A stretch of DNA of 64,000 nucleotides from Paenibacillus_D sp047238105 (GTDB lineage Bacteria; Bacillota; Bacilli; Paenibacillales; Paenibacillaceae): NCBI RefSeq assembly GCF_047238105.1, contig NZ_JBDFMD010000001.1:992001-1056000 (forward strand). The letters are read 5' to 3'. The notes beneath the pieces are model-generated. The model was not told where the DNA came from and made no database searches. It saw only the letters and a list, made by a program, of their open reading frames with translations. Position 1 is the first letter of the stretch; each line of letters begins with the position of its first letter. Positions 17,978 through 25,535 of this stretch are shown piece after piece. A program made the translations under genes and the position numbers.

Positions 17978-19378
17978 GGTAGCGTCAAGAAGTTTGTGTA
18001 GTAAGATTATCCATCGGGACGATGGGTGGTATATAGGTTGTCGTTCTGGTGGCGAGTGTAGCCCAAGCGAAGGCGCGGGAGGCTAGTGCTTGTCGCTCGA
18101 TCCTCTGGCATACCGCTCACGGTACATGGTATCAAACGCGGCTTTCGTGTCGGAATCAACGAAGCCTCGTATGGCTCTACCGCACCATTTTTCATTGTAA
18201 TCCGTCGCCTGCAAGTAAATAATCTTTTCGGCTGCTTCAATGTTGGTCAAGCTATTCATTGGCTTAAGGCGTTTGCGGAGTTCTTTGTTCATTCGCTCAA
18301 TCGGGTTGGTCGTGTAGATGGCAGGCCAGGTGAGCGCGGGATACTTGTAAAAGGTCAGAAGTGTTGACAGCTGTTCCTCCCAAGACTTCACCTCTTTTGG
18401 GTATTGCTTGCGCCACTTCTCCTTGAATCCTTCAAAGACCGCGCGTGCCACATCGCCATCAATGGCCGAGTACACTTGCTTGAGGTCAGCGAGAAATTCG
18501 GTTTTGTCTGCGACACGGATTTTGGGGAACGTCGCCCGCACTTTGTGGACGATACAGTGCTGGACGTCAGCCATCGGATAGATTTCCTGAAAGGCTTCCT
18601 CCAGGCCGGGTAAGCCGTCAAACACACCGAGCAGCACTTCGGTCGCACCACGCTTCTGAAGGTCTTTCAGGACCTCACGCCAGCCGTTTGAGCTTTCGTG
18701 ACCGCCGACGTAGAAACCAAGAATTTCACGAATGCCTCTCTCGTCGATCCCCATGGCCAAGTACACGGCTTCACTGCTGACCGAGTTGCGTTTGAGTTTG
18801 ACGTAAAGTCCATCGAGATAGATGACGGAGTACCGCTTCTCCAGAGGGCGATTCTGCCATGCCTCAATGTCTTCCATGACCGTCTGCGTGATGTTGCTGA
18901 TCGTGGTGGGCGAGTAGTGGGTACCGAACATAGACTCAATGAACTTGGCGACCTCCCGCGTGCTCATGCCGCCTTTGTACATGTGAATGATGGTTTCCTC
19001 CAACCACCCCTCACGCCGCTGGTACGGCTCAAACAAACGAGTATGGAACGTACCCTTTCGATCGCGTGGAACCCGTAAGGCTCGAATTGTTCCGTGCTGG
19101 GTCTGGAAGCTTCGTTTGTAGTGTCCGTTCCGGCTATTGCGTACATGCGGTTGTTCGACGCTCAGGTGGTTTTTAATTTCTTCTCGCAAGAGAAGTTCCA
19201 GCTTCTCTTGCAGCAGCTGGGTAACAGAATTTTCAAGTAGATTGCTGTACATGGTTTCGGGTATAGTATTCATCGAGTAGGGTTCCTCCTTGGTGATCTT
19301 AGCAATCCCGAGGATACCCTACTTTTTTATGTTTTGGATAGACTCCAAATCATGGTACACAAACTATTGTACTTCACC
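17978..19378 (-). mobile_element. IS256-family insertion sequence
   Basis: This 1401-bp element has 23-bp imperfect terminal inverted repeats (17978-18000 and 19356-19378; 16 of 23 match; both start GGT and end with AGTTTGTGTA). It is flanked by the 8-bp direct repeat GATTCGCA (17970-17977 and 19379-19386), the target size expected for the family. It carries one transposase gene and interrupts a sensor kinase. The perfect target duplication and the intact transposase suggest a recent insertion. Confidence 0.93.
18083..19273 (-). CDS. IS256-family (mutator-type) transposase
   Basis: This 396-residue DDE transposase matches the family length. AAGGAGG precedes the ATG at 19273. The catalytic region shows the first Asp in YLDGLYVK, the second in VLLGVFDGLPGLEEAF, the following IVHKVRATFPKI, and the C-terminal TTNPIERMNKELRKRLKPM that carries the family Glu. 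The N-terminal region with YKRSFQTQHGTIRALRVPRD and STREVAKFIESMFG is typical. It looks intact and should be able to move its element. Confidence 0.97.
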   Translation of the reverse strand: MNTIPETMYSNLLENSVTQLLQEKLELLLREEIKNHLSVEQPHVRNSRNGHYKRSFQTQHGTIRALRVPRDRKGTFHTRLFEPYQRREGWLEETIIHMYKGGMSTREVAKFIESMFGTHYSPTTISNITQTVMEDIEAWQNRPLEKRYSVIYLDGLYVKLKRNSVSSEAVYLAMGIDERGIREILGFYVGGHESSNGWREVLKDLQKRGATEVLLGVFDGLPGLEEAFQEIYPMADVQHCIVHKVRATFPKIRVADKTEFLADLKQVYSAIDGDVARAVFEGFKEKWRKQYPKEVKSWEEQLSTLLTFYKYPALTWPAIYTTNPIERMNKELRKRLKPMNSLTNIEAAEKIIYLQATDYNEKWCGRAIRGFVDSDTKAAFDTMYRERYARGSSDKH

Positions 19379-20524
19379 GATTCGCACGACTAACTCCCTA
19401 AATTTATCGCCTATTACGTCCAGCTCGCGATATTTGTAATTATTCTTAATCACATAGATGTCATCTTTTCCAATTTTGTCTAAGTTGGAGAGCAAACTTC
19501 CGAAGGGGAGAGAGATTTTAGCGGTGATCAAGATTGAAATCAGGATGTTAAGCAACAAGCACAACCAAATAAAGTCGATCAGATTAGATTTTAACGAGTC
19601 TGCTTGTTCGTTAATGACCGACTTTGGAATCGTTGAGATGATACTCCAGCCTTCTACAGCAGTAGGGTGAAAAATGACAAGGGTTTCATCTCCATCAAGC
19701 TCTGTCATGAAACTTCCAGAAAATCCGGGATGAATACGTTCGATGCCTGTGAAGTTAAGCTTTGTGCCGATTGCAGCTATCTCTCTGTGTGCGATGATGT
19801 TCTGCTCATTATCGATCATAAAGATGCTTTCATTGTTTTGATAATAGCTTAATTCAAACATCGCATTGATTTTGGCAATATCCAAGTTAGCGACGACAGC
19901 GCCGATCGTCTTGAGCGTGTAATCCTTTACTGGGAGAGCGATCGATAACGTAGGCAGGTTATGTTTTGAAATATTACTTTTGAAATAGTAGTCCTGCATA
20001 TGAAGTCCAAGCGCGATGAAACCCTTGCTTCCCGTTTCCGAAATGGCCTGCTTAAACCAAGTCTGCCCAGTGAATGAATAGTCCCATTGCAGAGACTTTC
20101 TTCCATCTAGGTTGTTTACATAATCATTCTTCCCTAATATTAAAATATCGCTAATCATAGACTGCAAAGAAGATACGCCGAAAGCTACGTCAGCGATATT
20201 CCTTTCATGCTGGATTCGCCCTCCGATATCCATTTCCCTCCCTGGTATCATCATCCTGCGAACGGAGTGATCGCCAGCCAGAAGGACAAGCGAGCGAGTA
20301 GCTTCTTCTAGATTAAAGCTCAGACCACGTGCCGCTTGCTCCATCACCTTATAGCTGGACTGCGTAACTTCCCTGGTAAGACTTGCTGTTGAATCGCGTA
20401 CAGATAACAATCCGAGCAGCAATAAGAGCAGGATATTTACGACCAAATAGGAGAACAAGATCGTTCGAATAATGGTATTTCCGATTAGAGAACGAATTAA
20501 AAATTTGATTCCAGTGTTCTTCAT
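19379..20524 (-). pseudogene. YesM-type sensor kinase, 5' part (sensor and HAMP) cut off by IS256
   Basis: This is the N-terminal 382 residues of a YesM-type kinase: first transmembrane helix (TILFSYLVVNILLLLLLGLL), extracellular Cache-like domain (residues about 45-290, with GQTWFKQAISETG), second helix (LIDFIWLCLLLNILISILI) and a HAMP region ending RELVVRI. Four residues from the insertion (GEVQ) follow before a stop codon. AAGGAAG precedes the ATG. The fragment would be a membrane sensor with no kinase. Its promoter holds a cre-like site (20536-20549). Confidence 0.88.
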
Positions 20525-20535
20525 CCCGCACTTCC

Positions 20536-20549
20536 TTTAAGCGCTTTCA
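20536..20549 (-). promoter_or_regulatory. cre-like CcpA site in front of the interrupted kinase gene
   Basis: The same 14-mer as at 1523-1536 (minus strand TGAAAGCGCTTAAA, 13/14 of the consensus) lies 11 bp before the start codon, overlapping the leader. It suggests catabolite control. Confidence 0.55.
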
Positions 20550-20675
20550 AATTCGTTTTATAATATAAAACATCGTTTCTTATTATATATGGCCACATAA
20601 TAGCAAATGAGAATGAAGATGTCCATGTAAATTTTCCTGGGCAGTTGATTCCGGCTTTGACCGTTTTCAGTCACA

Positions 20676-20717
20676 GAAACCGCCTCAACCTCGAGCGTGA
20701 CAAGGGATTGGGCGGTT
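20676..20717 (-). terminator. possible terminator after the second transporter operon
   Basis: AACCGCC pairs with GGCGGTT (20678-20684 with 20711-20717), with CAA/TTG and CC/GG extending the stem past bulges; the minus strand continues TTTCTG. It is weak but well placed, 26 bp after the permease stop. Confidence 0.45.
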
Positions 20718-20742
20718 AACATGTTTTTTTGTTTGGTTTGGA

Positions 20743-21570
20743 TCAGCCTTTAACAGCACCGGCAGCGATTCCCTTGACGATATGCTTTTGCATGAAGATA
20801 AAGAAAAGGAATATCGGCACCAAGGTAACGACCGTAAGTGTCATAAACATCGGCCAATGCACGGTAAATTCACCTTTCGCTCGATAAATTTGCAGAACAA
20901 GCGTTGAGTTGGAGGACGAGTTTAGAAACAGCATAGGTGCCAAAAAGTCGTTCCATATCCACATCGTCTGAAAAATAACAGCCGTCGTCGAGATCGGTTT
21001 CAGGAGTGGGAAAATAATCCTCCAAAAGATGCCCCACACGCTGCAACCGTCTATGACCGCCGCTTCAGATAGCTCCCGCGGGATCGTTCTCATATACCCC
21101 ATCATAAGGAAGAATACAAAAACGGAGCCATTCAAGTATAGCGCAATGAGACCGTAGAGCTTGTCGATTAGATTCAATCCAGTCATCAGCTGGAACAATG
21201 GGATCAGTGTCGCCTGAAATGGAATCATGAATCCTGCTAACAAATAGAGCATAGCAAATCTTGTTACACGATTCGCATTGAAAACAACCGGATAGGCCCC
21301 CATTGCGCCAATGATCACAACCAGGGTTACTGAAAAGAAGGTGATGGTCAAGCTATTTCCAAAGCTGCGCAAGAGTGCAGTTTCTTCAAAAACTTGTACG
21401 TAATTCGTTAGGATCCACTCTTTAGGTAAGCCTATCGGGTTCCTCGTAGCATCTTGCATCGTTTTGAAGGTATTAATAATGATTAAATAAAACGGAAAAA
21501 AAACAGCTAATCCTATAGGGAGCATGACTAGATCGAGAATCCAATTGCGTTTTTGAGAAGTCGTCGTCAT
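20743..21570 (-). CDS. carbohydrate ABC transporter permease (MalG type)
   Basis: This 275-residue membrane protein has six hydrophobic segments. The EAA loop is RELSEAAVIDGCSVWGIFWR (about residues 170-190), followed by IIFPLLKPISTTAVI. Its ATG overlaps the stop of the upstream permease (TAATG), so translation is coupled. With the partner permease and the binding protein at 22526-23839 it forms a second CUT1 sugar importer lacking its own ATPase. Confidence 0.94.
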   Translation of the reverse strand: MTTTSQKRNWILDLVMLPIGLAVFFPFYLIIINTFKTMQDATRNPIGLPKEWILTNYVQVFEETALLRSFGNSLTITFFSVTLVVIIGAMGAYPVVFNANRVTRFAMLYLLAGFMIPFQATLIPLFQLMTGLNLIDKLYGLIALYLNGSVFVFFLMMGYMRTIPRELSEAAVIDGCSVWGIFWRIIFPLLKPISTTAVIFQTMWIWNDFLAPMLFLNSSSNSTLVLQIYRAKGEFTVHWPMFMTLTVVTLVPIFLFFIFMQKHIVKGIAAGAVKG

Positions 21571-22451
21571 TACAAGTCCTGCTCCCTTCGTTGCATCATT
21601 GTCACCTGGAAGATTGCGATCGCTAATACAATGAGGAAAAATACGACTGACATCGCCGATGCAAGACCGTATTGTGCCTCTGTGATTCCCTTTTGCACGA
21701 TCACCTGGGTGACGGTTAACGTCTCGAAACCAGGCCCGCCCTTCGTCAATGCAAATGGAATTTCGAACACTTTTAGTCCGCCTGTAAGGAGTAACATCAC
21801 GCTAACGGTCATCGCAGGAGCGAGTAATGGCAAGGTAACATATCGGAATTGCTGAAAGCGATTCGCCCCATCTATGGAGGCGGCCTCGTAATAATCTTTA
21901 GGGATTGACTGCAAGAAGGCTAAGTACAACACGGCATGCCAACCGGTGATCGCCCAAGTAGCAACGAAAATGGTAGACCACTTCGCAAGAAGCGGGTCTG
22001 ACAGCCAAGGCTGTGCCCCGATGTTAAACAACTGATTGAGGATCTTATTTAATACGCCAGACCCAATCGGTGCCAGAATAAATCCCCATATATAGGCGAT
22101 TAGCAACCCACTTGGAATGGAAGGGAAGAAAAAAATGGCCCGATGCAAATTCCTTGTTAAAAACTTTTGATCCAACACCATCGCAAGCGGTATGGCTAAG
22201 ACCGTGACAAGCAAAGCCTTGCCAAATGTAAATAACAGCGTATAGGATATGGAAGCACGTATCGCATCATCAACAAATAACCGTTTATAGTTTCTAAAAC
22301 CTACAAAATCATAGATATTTGAATATCCACCGAAGTTAGTAAAGCTTAAAAATAGAGATTGCAATAATGGATAGATGGTAAACAAGGTATACACAATGAG
22401 AATGGGAAGCAAAAAGGACTGGAACTGTAGCTGTCGTTTAAGTTTGTTCAT
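21570..22451 (-). CDS. carbohydrate ABC transporter permease (MalF type)
   Basis: This 293-residue membrane protein has an EAA loop KDYYEAASIDGANRFQQFRY and the family-typical opening FLLPILIVYTLFTIYPLLQS. GGAGG lies 9 nt before the ATG. It lies 74 bp downstream of its binding-protein gene and overlaps the next permease by one base. Confidence 0.94.
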   Translation of the reverse strand: MNKLKRQLQFQSFLLPILIVYTLFTIYPLLQSLFLSFTNFGGYSNIYDFVGFRNYKRLFVDDAIRASISYTLLFTFGKALLVTVLAIPLAMVLDQKFLTRNLHRAIFFFPSIPSGLLIAYIWGFILAPIGSGVLNKILNQLFNIGAQPWLSDPLLAKWSTIFVATWAITGWHAVLYLAFLQSIPKDYYEAASIDGANRFQQFRYVTLPLLAPAMTVSVMLLLTGGLKVFEIPFALTKGGPGFETLTVTQVIVQKGITEAQYGLASAMSVVFFLIVLAIAIFQVTMMQRREQDL

Positions 22452-22525
22452 GGTTTTGCCTCCAAATTCGAATAGTCAAAGAGAGGGAGCAGGCTGCCCC
22501 CTCCCCCTCAATCCTCTAATGCTGA

Positions 22526-23839
22526 TTACTCATCCATTTCCTTCAATTTATTGTCAAGGGATGCGGTTGCTTCTTCCGGCGTTATTTTGTTGGTCGCGAT
22601 GTCTTGGAACGATACTAGAAATTGGAGTCGAAGTGCTTCTTGGTGGCGATTCCATGATACCATCGGCAAGTAAATTCGCCCTTCCATGAGTCCATCTCTA
22701 TAGGCCGGTTCGTACGCTGGGTGTACTTCAGTATTATAGCCATGAACCGTTATGATGCCGCCCGTACCTTCTTCGAACTCCTTCAACCCTTCAGTTGTTG
22801 TCAAGTATTCAAGGAATAGCAAAGCCTCTTCTTTGTGTTGCGTCTTCTTATTGACGGCAAAGCCTACACCTGGCGCTCCGTTGTAATACGTGTTGCCAGG
22901 CTCCTTACCCGGGATCCCCATAATTTCGAACTCGATATCCGGATTAATTTCCTCAATCGTCGGGATGTTCCAAGGGCCACCAGGGACCATAGCTACGTTC
23001 TCAAGAGCGAACTCGTTCATAACTTGCTCACTCGTCAGACCGATCATGTCAGGGGACAGAATGCCATTGTCGATCAGCCCTTCTTTCCACATCGTTAACA
23101 CTTCGGTCCAGCCCTCCGAAAATGTTGCCTCGCCATTAAAGAGCTTTTCGTCAAACGCTGGGTCCTTCGATAGTACATTCGCACCAAACATTGCGGAATG
23201 AATAATGGTAATATCATGCATTCTGTCATACAGCGGAAGAATGCCAGCATCCTTTAATTGCAAGGACATTTGAACGAATTCATCCCATGTTTGTGGCAAT
23301 TCAGTTATGCCGGCCTGTTCAAATAATTTCTTGTTATAAAATAAGCCGCCTGCCCAACCTGCTTGTGAGAACGCGTAGATTCTTCCATCTTTGCTAACCA
23401 TCGGTTTGTTGCTGTCCAACATAACGGACATGAACGGCTCATCGGTCAAATCTAGCGCGAAGTCGCCATCGATAATCTCATTGCGATTTTCCGCAGCGAT
23501 GATGAATAGATCAGGGGCCGTATCAGACAACAGCATCGTCTGCAGTTTCGCTATGTAATCTGTAACCGGTGGAGCAAACTGAAAATCGAAGGAGATATGT
23601 GGATATTTCGCTTGGAAACCGTCCAGGACGGGCTTCATTTCTTTTTCATTGTTCCAGGCAAGGATGCTCAGCTTGACCGGTGTCGGTGCTTCTTCACCAG
23701 TCGTATTGGTGCTGCTCGTATTTTGATTGCCCGGAGTGCCCGTATTACTCGTATTGGTATTGGTGTTACTACTGCAGGCACCGAGCACAACGGACAAACA
23801 AAGAACAGTGGTTAATAGCAGCGAAGACGTTTTCTTCAT
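22526..23839 (-). CDS. extracellular sugar-binding lipoprotein of ABC transporter
   Basis: This is a 437-residue family 1 solute-binding protein. The signal peptide ends in lipobox SVVLGAC, followed by an Asn/Thr-rich tether. The mature protein has ILAWNNEKEMKPVLDGFQAK, PDLFIIAAENRNE and MVPGGPWNIP, as in CUT1 binding proteins. It is the first gene of its operon and has the same upstream activator/cre module as the esterase, so uptake and esterase are probably induced together. Confidence 0.95.
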   Translation of the reverse strand: MKKTSSLLLTTVLCLSVVLGACSSNTNTNTSNTGTPGNQNTSSTNTTGEEAPTPVKLSILAWNNEKEMKPVLDGFQAKYPHISFDFQFAPPVTDYIAKLQTMLLSDTAPDLFIIAAENRNEIIDGDFALDLTDEPFMSVMLDSNKPMVSKDGRIYAFSQAGWAGGLFYNKKLFEQAGITELPQTWDEFVQMSLQLKDAGILPLYDRMHDITIIHSAMFGANVLSKDPAFDEKLFNGEATFSEGWTEVLTMWKEGLIDNGILSPDMIGLTSEQVMNEFALENVAMVPGGPWNIPTIEEINPDIEFEIMGIPGKEPGNTYYNGAPGVGFAVNKKTQHKEEALLFLEYLTTTEGLKEFEEGTGGIITVHGYNTEVHPAYEPAYRDGLMEGRIYLPMVSWNRHQEALRLQFLVSFQDIATNKITPEEATASLDNKLKEMDE

Positions 23840-23885
23840 TTCGTAAACCCCCTATAGCATCATTGTGTTTGTGTTAAGCACTGGC

Positions 23886-23970
23886 TGAAAGCACTTACAC
23901 GTTGAGTATACTGCTTGCTCGCTCAAATTTGAATTCATATCATTGCATCATTTGTTGTCAAATCTTGCAC
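23886..23970 (-). promoter_or_regulatory. binding-protein promoter: activator repeats, -10 and cre
   Basis: The minus strand has a 50-bp block (23970-23921) 46/50 identical to that at 16130-16081, with TGCAA repeats 22 bp apart. TATACT follows at 23910-23905 as -10, then a cre (TGTAAGTGCTTTCA, 23899-23886, one mismatch). The offsets equal those of the esterase promoter. Confidence 0.75.
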
Positions 23971-24040
23971 AGGTGTATGTTCGAAACCATTTGAATACGC
24001 TGCAAAAGTATTCGGAAGCTTATGCGGGCAAGAATCGGCG

Positions 24041-24094
24041 AAAAGGCTGTCCCGAAAGTCATCTGGGGATGACTTTTTGAGACAGCCTTTTTTT
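24041..24094 (+). terminator. nested hairpin with T tract, no obvious gene upstream
   Basis: Outer arms AAAGGCTGTC/GACAGCCTTT (24042-24051 and 24081-24090) and inner arms CGAAAGTCATC/GATGACTTT enclose a small loop, and seven T follow on the plus strand. No plus-strand gene ends here. The form resembles transposon-end repeats in bacilli, so it may be a relic. From here to the tRNA gene at 24831 there is no convincing gene except the weak candidate at 24230-24467. Confidence 0.5.
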
Positions 24095-24098
24095 GTGT

Positions 24099-24140
24099 AT
24101 GGAGTTTAGGGGATGTAGAAATCTTTGATTACGGCGAAGC
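24099..24140 (+). repeat. imperfect direct repeat, copy 1 (degenerate tRNA-Ala 3' end)
   Basis: The stretch starts TATGGAGTTTAGGGGATGTA and continues AATCTTTGATTA. Copy 2 starts at 24626. Its first 18 bases are a degenerate version of the tRNA-Ala 3' end at 24829-24846. Confidence 0.45.
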
Positions 24141-24229
24141 GCTATGCGGTCAAAGATCCTAACGTATGTGAAGAAAGGGCACCGGTGGCACAACGATTGT
24201 ATCCTCATTAACCTGTTCAAATAAAATTC

Positions 24230-24467
24230 CTAGGACGAAGGGATCTTCCCTAATAGAATTAGTATTACTATTATAATTGAAATAAATAATAATATATAAC
24301 TACTTATTATAGTACTTTTGATATTTCTTTTAGTTGGTTTATTTTTCAATAAATTGGTGGATGAGGTTCGATAAGAAAACTCAGGAAAAAAGATTCTCAT
24401 CAATCCAGACCCCCCCCAACAAAACAAAAACTATAATTGACATAAAGAGTCGATCAGATATATCCAT
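24230..24467 (-). pseudogene. possible small membrane protein split at a G8 tract
   Basis: Two short minus-strand frames meet at a run of eight G (C8 on the plus strand, about 24410-24417). The first (24467-24381, 28 residues, start MDISDRLFMSIIVFVLLGG, GGGGG 7 nt upstream) is a membrane helix; the second runs on to 24230 and ends with another helix (YILLFISIIIVILILLGK). Joined by a one-base slip they would give a two-helix protein of roughly 75 residues. The region is very AT-rich. No family is recognised, and it may be non-coding. Confidence 0.25.
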
Positions 24468-24625
24468 CTGTTTGCCCCCTGAATATTTCCCCATTCCAGA
24501 TTTGGATCAATCGTCCTTTTAAAGGGTGTTGATTCATTATAGAACATATATTATTCTCCGAACAATCCAATTCCTTAGCCGTTGATTACGCGCTGAAATG
24601 TGGAGGGAATTTAGACTTTTGAACC

Positions 24626-24676
24626 TATGGAGCCTAGGGGGATGTATGAATCTTTGATTATATGGCTGACGAAGCG
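24626..24676 (+). repeat. copy of the tRNA-Ala 3' end plus flank (direct repeat copy 2)
   Basis: TATGGAGCCTAGGGGGAT (24626-24643) is identical to 24829-24846, which contains the 3' end of the tRNA-Ala gene. The following 30 bases resemble the repeat at 24099-24140. The arrangement looks like attachment-site debris beside a tRNA gene. Confidence 0.45.
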
Positions 24677-24790
24677 TATTCGACGGGGACTTTTAGCGGT
24701 AGATTCAAACGCCGTACTCCTCCGCTTCGCTCCGTCCGTGCGGGCGAACCCCCTTCTCGGGGTTCATCACCCCCTAGGCAATCCATACGA

Positions 24791-24820
24791 AAAACGCCAT
24801 CACATGATTGTGATGGCGTT
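24791..24820 (-). terminator. terminator of the tRNA-Ala gene
   Basis: The minus strand shows AACGCCATCACA, a 4-nt loop and TGTGATGGCGTTTT. It begins 11 bp after the tRNA 3' end. Confidence 0.85.
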
Positions 24821-24830
24821 CTTGTTCGTA

Positions 24831-24903
24831 TGGAGCCTAGGGGGATCGAACCCCTGACCTCATCGCTGCCAGCGATGCGCTCTCCCAGCTGAGCTAAGGC
24901 CCC
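24831..24903 (-). tRNA. tRNA-Ala (anticodon GGC)
   Basis: 73 nt fold into a standard cloverleaf: acceptor GGGGCCT/AGGCTCC with the G3-U70 pair that identifies alanine tRNAs, D arm GCTC/GAGC, anticodon stem CATCG/CGATG around loop CTGGCAG, T arm AGGGG/CCCCT with TTCGATC, and discriminator A. CCA is not encoded. Confidence 0.97.
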
Positions 24904-25060
24904 GTATTCCTACATCTTATGTAACTGGAGCTTACGTTCCGTGTTCATAAGTTTATGTGGCAACAGAATAGATAATATCATAAATTCGATTTGTGTGTCA
25001 ACACTTTTCATAAACTTTTTCAGCCATTTCCCTGGCACTCTTAATCCCCCTTCTCCTCGC

Positions 25061-25112
25061 TTGACTTATTACTACATTATGTAGTAGATTGTTAATACTA
25101 CGTAGTGTAGTA
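25061..25112 (+). promoter_or_regulatory. BlaI-type operators over the blaI promoter
   Basis: Two 17-bp dyads lie in tandem: TACTACATTATGTAGTA (25070-25086, perfect) and TACTACGTAGTGTAGTA (25096-25112). TTGACT at 25061 gives a -35 box. The TACNNN...GTA-type dyad is the form recognised by BlaI/MecI repressors, so the pair is probably autoregulated. Confidence 0.8.
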
Positions 25113-25157
25113 ATACCATCGTTATGGACGCATAACGTGAAGAAGAGGTGTACTGCA

Positions 25158-25532
25158 ATGAACCAGGTTCATAAGTTGTCAGATACAGAAATGGAGCTCA
25201 TGGAGGCGATCTGGGCGAGCGATCCGCCGGTGACGTCTACCGAGCTGCTAACCCAATTTGCAGAGAAAGGCCGTGACTGGAAGGCTCAGACGATGTCCAC
25301 GTTCCTATCGCGGCTCGTGGAGAAAGGCGCACTGGCTACAACCAAAGAAGGCCGTACCAATAAGTACGTCCCCCGCATCACTAGAGAAGCGTACAAACTG
25401 GCTGAAACCCAGAACGTACTGGACGATTTGTATCAAGGCTCTGTAAAGAACCTAATCTCGGCGCTTTACGACGGCGACAAGCTTTCCAAGCAAGATATCA
25501 ATGAGCTGAAGCAATGGTTTTCGGAGAAGTAG
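25158..25532 (+). CDS. BlaI/MecI/CopY-family transcriptional repressor
   Basis: The product has 124 residues from ATG 25158 (GAGGTG 7 nt upstream). The winged helix-turn-helix is clear: KLSDTEMELMEAIWASDPPV, WKAQTMSTFLSRLVEKGAL and GRTNKYVPRITREAYKLAET, with the C-terminal dimerisation helices LIDAL-like in NLISALYDGDKLSKQDINEL. BlaI proteins are inactivated by cleavage triggered by BlaR1, which is encoded next (3-bp gap). Two dyad operators precede the gene. Confidence 0.95.
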   Translation: MNQVHKLSDTEMELMEAIWASDPPVTSTELLTQFAEKGRDWKAQTMSTFLSRLVEKGALATTKEGRTNKYVPRITREAYKLAETQNVLDDLYQGSVKNLISALYDGDKLSKQDINELKQWFSEK

Positions 25533-25535
25533 GCC

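Noticed and set aside
17991..19365. Shorter boundaries for the IS element based on the 10-bp AGTTTGTGTA ends
   Set aside because: No target duplication flanks those ends; extending 13 bp on each side gives longer inverted repeats and a perfect 8-bp duplication that restores the kinase frame.
24627..24892. Short plus-strand frames starting MEPRG near the tRNA
   Set aside because: They read through the antisense of tRNA-Ala and its 3'-end repeat, a well-known source of false genes.
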